Assembly: GCA_905331475.1 (NCBI GenBank)
Contig: CAJNYU010002695.1
Location: forward strand, 1-64,000
Direction of reading: 5' to 3'
DNA length: 64,000 nt
Source of the DNA: Rotaria socialis
Taxonomy: Eukaryota > Rotifera > Eurotatoria > Philodinida > Philodinidae
Shown one piece after another: positions 13,419-23,196 of this stretch. The notes below the pieces were generated by a model. That model saw only the letters and a list, made by a program, of their open reading frames with translations. It was not told the origin of the DNA and ran no database searches. The first letter of the stretch is position 1. Each line of letters starts with the position of its first letter. A program made the translations under genes and the position numbers.

Positions 13419-15107
13419 CTAGTAAGTGGCTGAACTTGAAAATGAACAGTTGGCAGGGGTGAGTGACGAGAAAAGTGACAATATATGAGGGTGAGGATTA
13501 AAAAAAAATATAGTCAGAATTAGAAAGATCATTGAGAAAATGTCAAATGGATGACGGTGTATGTCGCGTAGTGCCGGCATTGGAACCGGGGTCGAAGTGT
13601 TGGAAATCAAGTTGTAGATGGCGCGAAATTCGTAAGTGATATAAGGTATTTTGGGCCAACGGGATGAGTTGGTGAGGTGAACATTAAGATCGAAGCCAAT
13701 TGGGTAAGAGTTGTTCAGAATGGTTGAATCCCAAATTGCCAGGGGTTAATTAACCACCTCTGAAGACGCTGGGATAGAGAATCTGTCGCAGATAAGCGTG
13801 TTTTTTTTGCGGAATGGTTATGAGGGTTACGGCGGATATAGTGCGCATTGTGTTATGAAGAACATGAGGGGGTTGGTTGAGGAGAAGGTGAGCAAATGGC
13901 ATTGCTGAGAGGTATTGGTAGAGATAAGCCATTGTGATCCAATGTGGCGTAGAAATAGGGGGCCAGGGTAAGGTTCCGTACGGCATGCCGATAGAATGGT
14001 GTCAGTCAGGATTTGATAGATGCAGGTATCGTTCCACTGGTGAATTGTGGGTGGAGTTTCGCGACAGAAGGACATAACATGGAAATCGCAAGTCAAGGCT
14101 TCGGATTGTGTCCATGTAATCATGTGGTCATTGACAAAGTTGATACCTATAATAAATGGTATGTCAACGCGGTGAACCCGAAACCCTGAATGCGAAAAGG
14201 GGATTGGTATTAATTGATATACATGAAAAATTGTTTGACGTCGTTGAGTCGCAGCAAAGAATGAAGAAATTGATAAAGTGCCAATAATCGGGTCGGGAGC
14301 GTTCGACAGTCGGATGCGTGGAAGAAAAAGTACCGTTTGGTGCATTAGCAGGCGGCTGGCTAGATCAATTAATGGTGGGTCCGTAGTGTCGCTGTGGAAG
14401 TCGACGTTGGTAGCTGATATAATAAAATCGACTACAGTCACCAAATCTCGACGGTGCATGAAGTGAAGATTAAGGTGATTTGAAAAAATATCTGATAGCG
14501 AAGTGTGTAGGAAGTGAGTTTTGACTGAGTGAATAAAGCTGGTTAGTCGATTGTTGAGGCTTTTGGCGAAGATGGCAATATTTTCTATGTTGATATCATG
14601 ACGGTTGACGAGATCGATAGTCTGATTGAGGGCAAATTGAGTGTGGCTAAGGGCTACCGCAAGTTTGAGTTTACCAGCTTGAAGTTGGAGGAGTTGTGTT
14701 GTATGTGTGGTGGTGATGGTATTGACTTTCTGATTGAGTTGTCGGATTTGACTAGAATTCGCCGTAGACACGGAGAGGGTCGCGGAACCGATTCCAATAG
14801 CAATAATGCCAGTCACAAAGCGTTTTTGTCGTGAGGCGTCGTTCATTGGTGCTTTGATGCCAGGGCGATGGTAGTTTTGCATTTGACGTAGGGCGTGAAA
14901 TGGTAGTAAGTAACACATATCCAACGTGAGAGGAATTGAGACCGTCAGAGGTATTACACTGTCTACCAGAGAGTAAGTAGATAAATACTGGAGAACGAGA
15001 CGGGATGTTGGATGGACAATATTCGATTGGGGTAGTGGGATCAGTGCCCAAAACGCGGGTAAGATCAGTATGAGAACAATTGAGTTGTGAACGATATTAG
15101 AGATCAT
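13419..15107 (-). pseudogene. env-like glycoprotein gene of the LTR element, frameshifted
   Basis: The main frame (13827-15107, 426 aa) starts with a hydrophobic signal-like segment. At residues 93-96 it has RQKR, a furin-type cleavage site, followed directly by a glycine/alanine-rich hydrophobic stretch like a fusion peptide. Helical heptad-like regions and paired cysteines follow. These traits are typical of class I fusion envelope proteins of errantivirus-like elements. The frame stops at 13827. Related sequence seems to continue in another minus frame (13750-13986), and a hydrophobic, anchor-like segment lies in the first frame at 13419-13610. The membrane-anchored end is therefore separated from the ectodomain by frameshifts and stops, and the gene is not functional as it stands. 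Confidence 0.65.
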
Positions 15108-15155
15108 GGTGAGGCTTCGATCAGCAGTAGGTTAGAGAAGTGAGTAGATAATTGG

Positions 15156-15327
15156 TTATGTAGTTTTGGTGGGTCGACGCACCCGTAGAGGATAACGTCT
15201 GACAGGGACGGGGGAAGAGTGCTCGGGTGTGAATGTCTCATCCGATGTAGTAGTTGGTGGTTCATAGTATGGTTTCATCCGGTCGATGTTGGTCGAGCCG
15301 ATGTTGACATGATCGCTAATGCGCATA
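15156..15327 (-). pseudogene. C-terminal tail of pol (integrase end), cut off by an insertion
   Basis: The minus frame encodes the basic, proline-rich tail that follows the integrase in gypsy-like elements (the VNIGSTNIDRMKPYYEP motif), ending in RVRRPTKTT and a stop at 15156. It lies 49 bp before the env start codon. Its upstream part lies beyond 17174, because a 1847-bp element is inserted between. The first residues of the longer open frame, to 15410, are encoded by that inserted element. Confidence 0.75.
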
Positions 15328-17174
15328 CTCTCTAAAAAAAAAAAGTTTCCTAGAAAACCCAAACTGCCTCGGAAACCAGAAAAGGTTTGAGAGAGGGTTT
15401 CCGAGAGCATGAAGCGTTTGCAAAAATACCTTTTCGGTTTCCGAGTCTTCGGAAACCCTTGGTTTTCCTAGAATACCGATTTCGATGCCCGTAAGGTATT
15501 CTAGAGAACCTTTTTTTGATGTCGGAAACCAAATAGTATTCTCAGAAACCGCAAGAGTATTCTCGGAAACTAATATTGCCAGAAAAACTGAGTTGGTATC
15601 CGAATGGGTATGCGAGAATATCTTTTTCGGTTTCCGAAGTCACTACTCGCAAACCTCTTCGGTTTCCGAGCCTACCAAGTGTCGAAAAAGTATTCTAGAA
15701 AACCAAAACCGGTTTCCCAGAATTCTTCAATTTCTAAAAGGTTTTCGCACTTTTCAAATTGAAAAATATTTCACAAAAAATAGAACATGATCCCAGTTCA
15801 AAATATCGTAAAAGGAAGTTTTCGGCCATGAACCTGCACCGATCCCAAATTCGACCGACTGCAACGTTAGACATTTTACTTTAACTCCGTTCTCATTTCC
15901 GATGGAAGTTTGAAATAGGTTATCGAGGTCCAGGAATTTGAAACCGTCATTAGTTTTCCGATCCGAACTCCTAATGGTCAGAAATTGGGTCCATCAAAAA
16001 ATTGAGGGCTATAAAATTAGACTGTATTTCAACTCCGATCAAAATTCTGATCGAAGTTTGAAATAGGTTATCGATGTCCGGGAATCTGAATCCATGATCA
16101 TGTTTTCGATGCCAGGGATACGATAGTTGAATGATGGATCTGGGTAGTTGTGTCTCCAAAATGAATTCAATGATTAGTGGTAACTTTTGAAGTGCGATTG
16201 TTCTTTTATCTTTTTCGATATGTCACATGTATCAATAGACAGGTAATGCCAATATGATAAAATGAATTCAAGATTTTCTATAGTTAGGCATGTATGAATA
16301 ATCAATTCTAATGCAAGTTTAATATGATAAAATGAATTAACGTTTTTTTTTAATATTTTAGGTATATGTGAATAATTTATTTAATGGTAAGTTGAATCTT
16401 ACAATATAAGTCACTGTTCTTTTTTTGTTTTGTTTAGGATTATCTCAACAACAACTAACGGTGATGCCACTTTAGTGCGAATAACGGAGAAAGTGCTAGC
16501 TCGTTTTCTACTCACAACAAATCTAGGTATATATAACGCATAGAAATAAGGGCTAAGGATAGAAGTTAGGGTTAAGACTAGAAATAAGGGTTAAGGATAG
16601 AAATAAGGATTAAGGATAGAAATTATGATTAATGTTAGTAATTACGGCTAAGGATAGAAATAAGGTTTAAGGATAGAAGTTAGGGTTAAGGATAGAAGTT
16701 AGGGTTAAGGATAGAAGTTAGGGTTAAGGATAGAAGTTAGGGTTAAGGATAGAAGTTAGGGTTGGATACAGCATTAGTCGGGAGTACTAGACTAATTGAG
16801 TGTTGTGGGCTACATTTTACTACTCTAGAACCATTTTTTGGACGAAATAGGAGAAGGTTCCAGCTAGAACCAGATTTTGCTTCAACCTTAATTGGTTCTG
16901 AAAAGGGTATCCAAATCTAGAACCTTAAAAGGTTCAGTATGACACCTATTTTCTGAGTAGCGGTCTGGTGATTCTCGATGCAGAACGCGAAGAGTTAAAT
17001 CTCGGAAACCTTTAATCCGTTTCCGACATAGGTACCCGAAGGAAATTTTTATTTGGTTTTTCGGTTTCCGAGACCTCGGAAACCGTGTCTCGGAAACCCT
17101 TAAAGGGTTTTGCGATTTTGTTACTATCGGAAACCTATTTTGAGTTTCCGAGAGTACCTTTTTTTTTTAGAGAG
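15328..17174. mobile_element. TA-flanked element with GGTTTCC/GGAAACC subterminal arrays, inserted in pol
   Basis: The termini are inverted repeats CTCTCTAAAAAAAAAA (left) and TTTTTTTTTTAGAGAG (right). Both ends abut a TA dinucleotide (15326-15327 and 17175-17176), the Tc1/mariner-type duplication. Inside the ends, 15345-15740 and 16985-17160 are packed with degenerate copies of GGAAACC and TTTCCGAG in both orientations. The middle is AT-rich and contains a 19-bp tandem repeat (about 16540-16770). No transposase frame is present. The insertion splits the integrase C-terminal region; the frames on either side are compatible if one TA is counted once, so the insertion came after pol was in place. 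Confidence 0.85.
16540..16770 (+). repeat. 19-bp tandem repeat with TTAGGGTTA core
   Basis: A run of units of the form AGGATAGAAGTTAGGGTTA. About five near-perfect copies span 16672-16766, with degenerate ones upstream in which TTAGGG becomes TAAGGG or TAAGGA. The TTAGGG core resembles animal telomere repeats, but the 19-bp period and internal position point to an internal minisatellite of the inserted element. Confidence 0.8.
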
Positions 17175-17646
17175 TAGCGATAAAGGTGGATGGGGATAGT
17201 TGTTCGAGGAGACGGCATGGCCCTTGAAACTTGGGGCGTAGTTTATGAGTAATAGTCGTATTATCAATTTTAGGTGTCGGGATTTGTATCCATACCAGGT
17301 CGCCCACATGAAACTGGCGATTTATCGTATGTGTATCGTATGCAGCTTTTTGACTCAGCTTGTAGATTTCAGAGTGTTCGCGAACAAAATGATAGGTTAC
17401 TTGAAGATCATGGGCTAGTTGAGTACGATATTGTTGGATGAGCTTGTATTCAGGCGTATTAGATGTAGAATCAGGAAGCGGCTGGTGGATGATGAGGTCC
17501 AGGGATATCACTGGGTCGCGGCCTAGATTGAGATATGCTGGAGTCTCACCCGTAGTGTCGTTGACCGACGTACGGATTGCGAAGGCCAGTTTCTGCAATT
17601 CTTTATCCCATAGGCCGGCACGACATTGAGCATTGTTAGGATCTGC
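17167..17646 (-). pseudogene. Integrase C-terminal part of pol
   Basis: The minus-strand frame contains the segment after the integrase core (LWDKELQKLAFAIRTSVN, GETPAYLNLGRDP) and the chromodomain/GPY-F-like region (FHVGDLVWI, KFQGPCRLLEQ). It is separated from the catalytic core by a 171-bp insert at 17647-17817 and from the C-terminal tail by the 15328-17174 insertion. The few residues before its stop are encoded by the inserted element. Confidence 0.8.
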
Positions 17647-17817
17647 CATCTATATATCTTATATAGATGGACAATCCTCCTTCTATAGTTTTTGTTGATA
17701 GAAAAGTGTATGATCATGGTTGTTGTGAGTTTTTTTTTCGTTAGAAAAAAGAAGATCTTTTTTGTTTTTGGTTCACGTTAAAGATATATTTTGAATAAAA
17801 GGATTTGAACCTAACAA
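17647..17817. mobile_element. Small insert of unknown type within the integrase gene
   Basis: Comparison with the expected continuity of the integrase gene indicates about 171 extra bases here, flanked by GC on both sides (17645-17646 and 17818-17819). It has no inverted termini. One end carries GGATTTGAACC; its complement GGTTCAAATCC resembles the internal B box of tRNA genes, so a tRNA-derived SINE fragment is possible but not shown. The insert contributes stop codons to pol. Confidence 0.45.
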
Positions 17818-18512
17818 GCATAGATAGCAATTTGCGCTTTGAGTGTCCGGTTGACACGTTCTGACATATTGATTTGAGGATGATAATTTGCTGTGAATTT
17901 ACGGTTAATACCCATATTCGCGCATATTACATTAAATAGATGTGAAATAAATTGGGGACCATTGTCCGACAAAATATAGAGTGGGACGCCGTACCTACAG
18001 ATTATCTCGTCGATGAGTATATTGGCGATATGGGTAGCCGTAGTTTGTTTTAGCGCAAATAATTCCATCCATCGTGTGAAGGAATACGGTCTAAAATGTC
18101 CCCAAAAAAATTGTCCTTTCAGAAATGTCCCTCGTTTTTCGTCCTCAGAAAAAATGTCCTCCGATATTTTGTCCTTGAAAAAATGTCCCTTGCTATAAAA
18201 ATATTCCTTTTTCTTTAAGGACAAAATATCGGAGGACATTTTTTCTGAGGACGAAAAACGAGGGACATTTCTGAAAGGACAATTTTTTGGGGACATTTTA
18301 GACCGTATTCGTGTGAAGTAGTTGACGATAACCAAAATAAAACGTTTTTGTCGCGCGGTTGGAGGGAATGGTCCCATGGTATCAATACCTATAGTATGCC
18401 ATGGTTGAGATATGGTGTGTAACTGCATAGGGTTTGCAGTAGGAGCGTTTGAGTGTTTGAATTGTTGGCATGATAAGCAGGATTGAATATATTTGAATAC
18501 ATCTTGTCGCAT
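17818..18512 (-). pseudogene. Integrase catalytic core (DDE) with an in-frame insertion
   Basis: The frame holds the second half of the HHCC zinc finger (CLSCQQ), the first catalytic aspartate (GIDTMGP), the second (SDNGPQF) and the glutamate region (ERVNRTLK). A 229-bp MITE plus an 8-bp duplication (237 bp, 79 codons) lies between the first two catalytic residues without a stop or frame change, so the frame stays open while the fold is interrupted. The first half of the zinc finger (HDHPTAGH) is in a different frame upstream (18389-19141), so the integrase was also frameshifted. Confidence 0.85.
18082..18310. mobile_element. 229-bp foldback MITE with perfect 8-bp TSD
   Basis: A near-perfect hairpin. 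The two arms of about 100 bp start GAATACGGTC and end GACCGTATTC, with a short TATAAAAATA-type centre. GTGTGAAG flanks both ends (18074-18081 and 18311-18318), the duplication length of hAT elements. Both arms are rich in TGTCC or GGACA units. Confidence 0.93.
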
Positions 18513-19759
18513 TGAGAGCCAGTAAACCTGCGATGCAAGACGACATAGTGTTGGAGACGTCCGGCATGACCGGCGGTGGGGTGATCATGTGCCCATCTGA
18601 CGATTGTCGTTTCTAGCGTTTGTGATATAACGATGAGATATTTTGAACCCAGAAGTCGCTGATCGGTGTACGAATTGAAATGGCGGATTTTGTAGAGAAG
18701 AATATTGATTACAATGTATGGAGAGTGCGTAGCGTTGAACGGGCCAGGAAGTTGTGATGAAAGAGATTGGATGATACGTAATAGGCGTGCGCCCTTCGGT
18801 TGTGCTGACCGAATATTATCCAGAAGGTTGGTACCTTCTAAGATGTTGATACCTGATTCTAATGAATTCAGTTCTTGAGCGGTGGTAGTATTGGTCTGTA
18901 ATGGATAGCGAGACATAAAATCGCCGTTTGGGTTGCTTGTACCTGGTCGATGTTGTATGGCAATGTTGTATGGAGACAGTTTCATAGACCATCGTGCAAG
19001 ACGGCTTGTTGGATCTCGAGCGTTTTTTAGCCATTCCAGAGCTTTGCAGTCGGAGCGGACAATCACGGAACCCACTTCGAGGTATTGCCGAAAGTGTTTG
19101 GTTGCCCATATAATCACCGTATTCACACGCATCGAGTTCAAGGATGAAGGGATAAGAAAAATTGGGTGTGTGCATAATTGGTTGTGACATGAGGCGTTGT
19201 TTCAACGTTTGAAACCCTGCCGTACAGTCTTCGTTCCAAGCAAGACGGTAACGCGAATATGGGGAGTTATTGGATCGAAGCAGCTTCAGGAGAGGTTCAG
19301 CAATTTTGGCGTAATTTTGGATAAAACGTTGGTAATAACCAGTAAGACTCAGAAAGGCCTGTACTGGTTTTATATTCTTGGGTTCATTAAATTGAGCTAT
19401 CGTGGACGTTAAGTTAGGATCCGGCTTAATGCCATCGATAGTAATGACATGACCGAGGAACTGCATTTCGCGTCGACAGAAGTGGCATTTGACAGGGCTA
19501 AGAAAACTTTACGAAGATCTTGAAGATGTTCTGCAAAAGTTGGATAATACACAATGATGTCGTCGATATAAACCAAGCAGCATTGCCATTTCAGCCCTGC
19601 CAGTACGATATCCATTAACCGTTGAAATGTGGCCGGGGCGTTTGTAAGTCCAAAAGGCATGACTGTACATTCGAATAATCCTTTATGAGTGACAAATGCC
19701 GTTAACGCTCTACTGGCAGTATCCATCTCGACTTGCCAATAATCGGCACGTAGATCCAA
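18389..19759 (-). pseudogene. Reverse transcriptase, RNase H and zinc-finger part of pol, frameshifted
   Basis: Three overlapping minus frames together cover this part of pol. 19409-19759 has the RT palm with PFGLTNAPATFQRLMD and the YIDD catalytic box. 18816-19466 continues RT (FLGHVITIDGIKPDP) into the thumb/connection and the start of RNase H (LELDACEYG). 18389-19141 holds the RNase H end (VRSDCKALEWL) and integrase zinc-finger histidines. Frame changes occur near 19490 and 19110. Around 19110 the conserved middle of RNase H, normally several dozen residues, is missing, so a deletion accompanies the shift. Confidence 0.85.
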
Positions 19760-20601
19760 TGTCGAGAAGAACTGCGACTAGTGTAGTGCATCGAGTGTAT
19801 CATCGATCCGGGGGATTGGGTAGTGCAGAACCGCATCGAGCCATCTTTCTTTGGTGCAAGGACCACAGATGACGCCCATGGACTTTTGGAGGGAGTTATA
19901 ATACCTTCTTGTAACATTTCATTGAGATTACTCTCAATGATTTGGTGACGGGCCGGGGAGTAACGATAAGAGGCCGAGTTACGAGGTTTATTTCCAGGTT
20001 GTATATCGATTTGATGTTGTATTTTATCGGTTCGGCCGGGATTCATGGAGAATACGTTCGGAAATAGTCGGATAAGATCAGATAATTGTTGTTGTTGATC
20101 TTCCAATAGAGTAGAATCCGAGAAATCAGGTGATTCAGGTGTTTTCGGCTTGTTTGTGTAGAAAATATCATGTACTTGTGGAGGGGACGAACTAAATGGT
20201 ATTCCGACATATTTTGTATATATCCCTTGTGGTGAACCTTGGTAAGGGGTAGAGATATCGGAGAGGTTGCGATTTGTGGGTATAGTCGGAAAGTATACAC
20301 GTTGGTGAGCGTCATTGATGTGGAGGTTATGTGTACGAAGGAAATTGTTGCCGATAATACATGGTCGCCATAAATTGGGAATGACATACACAATACTCCA
20401 TCGAGTGGTGTTTTGAATAGTGAAGGGAAGGCGCAGAAACCATTTGACGAACAATGTTAATTTGTTGGCAAGGCGTAAAGATAGAGATGGTGGTGGTGGT
20501 CTGCGTTTGGAAGTTGTAAGAAGAGGATCGAGGCGTTGAAAAAGGTGAAAATTAATAAGAGTTAGTGAGGAACCAGTGTCAATCAGGGAGTTGACTGACA
20601 A
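19702..20601 (-). pseudogene. Aspartic protease and RT N-terminal part of pol
   Basis: The frame begins with the retropepsin active site SLIDTGSSLTL and continues through the protease into the linker and the start of RT (PSKSPWASSVVLAPKKDGSMRF). It goes out of frame near 19845, and a stop lies in the correct frame near 19780, just before the RT frame resumes at 19759. Confidence 0.85.
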
Positions 20602-20729
20602 AGTGCCAATTCGGCCAGAGGTAGTGAGGGGGTGATTGTGGGGATTATCGATGGTGTTGACGCATCGTGGATTTTGTGAGTGCGGGTGAGAATAAGAGAG
20701 GTTTTGTGTGCCCGTTCCACGAAAACTCC

Positions 20730-21871
20730 TTAATTTTTTTTTGCACGTGGAGGTAAAGGTTCTGTGTTGTTGTCGAAGGAGTCAAAAGTTCTTCGTGAGT
20801 CGTTGAGAGGACAATTTGGAACATAATGGCCAGTTTCGTAACAACGCCAACAAGTGGGATTCGCTTGTGTAGTAGATGTAGGTGATGTGTTTTTCGAGGA
20901 ATTATATGCCCGTGTCAAAATTGACACAAGAGGCGTCGGATCATGCCCATTGACATTTCGTTTATAGCGGGTATTTTGGCGTAGACGCAGTTCTTTATTC
21001 CGCAGATACAGAATTTCTTCGACGCGTTGTGCTTCCGTGATGATTTCATTCAGGGTAGATGAACGAGATGCGCTCATGAGATTTAACGTGTCAGGTCGCA
21101 TTTTACAGGACAGGTGCTTAATCTAATCAGCTTCTTATTCGTCCACTCGTTGTTCGAGCCAAATCGCTTGGAGACGGACGACAAACTCATTGATTGTTTC
21201 ATTGTCTTGTTGTTTACATTCAGACCATTCCTGTTCTTGTTGCGCCACCCGAATCGGAGAATGAAATCGTGATCAGTTGAGTGGAGTATTATTAGTAATA
21301 TAAAGTTGACAGTACCATTCGAGTGTGGAGTCTTTTAAAAATTGAGAAATTCCCTGAAGTAAAGTGTCAGTAGACCACTTATTGATGGTTCGGGCGTATT
21401 CAACCACCCGTAATAAAAACTGTCGTGATCGATCAGTAGGTTTTCCAGAAAAGGTTGGAAATGACGAGATGGGCGGGGAACAATGGTGTTATGGATTGCC
21501 TGTGTTGGTTGAGCATTGTGGTGGTCACTGTCTAAAAAATTGTGTTGAAGATCTGATGAGAGCCGAGATGGATTGGTTGGTCGAGACTGATATAACTGCT
21601 TGAGTTCCGCGAGTCCTTGGTGAAGAGATTGAACATTGCTGGATATTTCCGACCATAGGGCGCTTTTAGCCGCGATTGCTGCAGTTAGTTTCGATTCCAG
21701 GTTTCGCAATTCTTGTTGAGTTTCGTCGCGTAACGTGTTAAATTGAGTGTTGCCAGGTAGTGGGAATGCTTCGAGAGTTTTTTTGAGAGTTTGGATAGTT
21801 TCACCGTGTCGGGTTGAAGTAGTGGAGGTACGACTGATTGCCTCATCGGTGGGGATCTTGGATTCTGTCAT
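20730..21871 (-). pseudogene. gag of the LTR element, in two frames
   Basis: The first frame (21335-21871) has a helical N-terminal region rich in Gln, Leu and Lys. The second (20730-21101) carries a CCHC zinc knuckle, CWRCYETGHYVPNC, the nucleic-acid-binding signature of nucleocapsid. The stretch between them (21102-21334) has stops in every likely frame, so gag is disrupted. It begins about 90 bp from the primer-binding site. Confidence 0.75.
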
Positions 21872-21944
21872 GAAGAGACACGTGAATGATAACTGGACTT
21901 TTGAGAAGCAGATTGTGGGTGTGAAACAGATTTGCTGGTTAGTG

Positions 21945-21960
21945 TGTCAGGGTCGCCAAT
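21945..21960 (-). other. Primer-binding site of the LTR element
   Basis: Directly inside the right LTR, the minus strand reads TTGGCGACCCTGACAC. It starts with TGG, as expected for the complement of a tRNA 3' CCA end, and resembles the arginine-tRNA-type binding sites of mdg1-like elements. The tRNA identity is inferred. Confidence 0.6.
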
Positions 21961-22254
21961 TGTAACGATTTCTGATAGAAGAGATGCCTGTGCTGATGGT
22001 ATTACACTTTATTTAACTCTTCACAACATAAATCGCATCGATTACATATAAAGTACACGCTTAAATACTCAACCATTTGAGAGAACGAAGGAGAATGAGA
22101 GATAAAGACACATATCAATGGCAGAAAGATAAAGGCAATATATGTGATGAGAAGAAATGGCACTTTAAGGTCAAATACCATACACAAATCACACTCAAAC
22201 GGGAGCGTTTCACTCTCGCGTGGAATTTGGACGCTCTCCGTATTTATCGTTACA
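21961..22254 (-). repeat. Right (5') LTR of the gypsy-like element
   Basis: 294 bp with TGTAAC...GTTACA termini, next to the primer-binding site and therefore the 5' LTR on the minus strand. It shares its first 24 plus-strand bases with the left LTR. The frame at 22002-22346 lies across it and is a chance frame. Confidence 0.75.
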
Positions 22255-22971
22255 ATTACTCTTCGACAAATCAATGATTTTCGACGACACTTGAAACCTG
22301 TCGATAAAACTTGATGACGCTTTCTATGACTTTGTAAAAATGGCAATGATAGAAACTAGAACAGAAGTGCCCTTGGGAGCCTCACGAGAGTGCTATTCCT
22401 TTCGTCAACAATGACAACAAGAATTTTTCTAGCCCAAAGATTTTCATTCAGATCGAATATTATTTTTTCGTAAGTTGTAGTCGAGTTCTATAGTCTTTAA
22501 CTTAGATTCAACATGCATTAATACCCTGGTTTTCTCACCAGATACTATCTATCGATTCATTTGTGAAAGCTTGTTAAGTACAATATAAGTAAATCAGTAA
22601 ATGTCGAGTGATATCTATAACCGAATAAATTTTTGATGTACTACAAAAATTTATTCAAGGACAATCCATGTGCTTGTCCAAAATCTCAAGTACAGTAATC
22701 AGAATATCAAGCGCTTGAGCTTAAAATAATACCTCAAGATTTGCCTCAAGTTTGGCCTATAGTGCATGACTTTCTTGATCAAGATTGTCAAGTATCTCGT
22801 GCGCTGACCAAAAGAAGTTCGACTAGGACTATCGTAACTCGCTATAGCTAGCTAACAGAAATAATGAATACACACATAATTATAAGACGACACGAAACAA
22901 TGACTCGATGTTATGTTTTCTTTTCTCTCACATTATTATACTCAGTTATCAGCGAGACAGCAACGTGACGG
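22255..22971. other. Intergenic spacer between two transposons
   Basis: No gene, RNA or repeat recognised. Confidence 0.4.
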
Positions 22972-23196
22972 TAGTAGCGTAACCAGGAATTCTCGGGTGG
23001 TAGGGCAGTGCCCTACCACTTTTAAAAAATTCATTCGCTATAACTTCGATTTTTTCGGTGACCCAAAACAGATCCTTAATTTCTATTTTGTCCAAAAAAG
23101 GATAACTGAATGTATCTATTTTTTTATATTAAGTGAAATTATGTGAACAATAAAGAGAAGAGATGAAAAATAAATAAATACATAAATAAATAACAG

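Larger units (their letters stand above)
12957..22254 (-). mobile_element. Decayed env-bearing gypsy-like LTR retroelement (minus strand)
   Basis: The retrovirus-like order on the minus strand is LTR, primer-binding site, gag, pol (protease, reverse transcriptase, RNase H, integrase), env, LTR. The pol order with integrase last identifies a gypsy-like (Metaviridae) element. Bdelloid rotifers are known to carry env-containing gypsy-like elements such as Juno and Vesta; I cannot say whether this is one of them. The span is 9.3 kb, about 7.05 kb once the three nested insertions (15328-17174, 17647-17817, 18082-18310) and their duplicated target bases are subtracted. Several frameshifts, stops and an internal deletion make it non-functional. 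No target duplication is found at the outer ends (ATGTT versus ATTAC). Confidence 0.85.

Noticed and set aside
15485-15790. 101-residue frame with repeated SETARVFSET-like units
   Set aside because: It is the translation of the GGAAACC array, not a gene.
16540-16770. Interstitial telomere
   Set aside because: The period is 19 bp rather than 6, and the array lies within the boundaries of a TA-flanked element.
17806-17816. Possible tRNA gene (B-box-like sequence)
   Set aside because: No A box or cloverleaf can be formed around it; kept only as a hint of a SINE fragment.
22002-22346. 114-residue minus-strand frame
   Set aside because: It covers the right LTR and flank and has no domain; LTRs often contain such chance frames.
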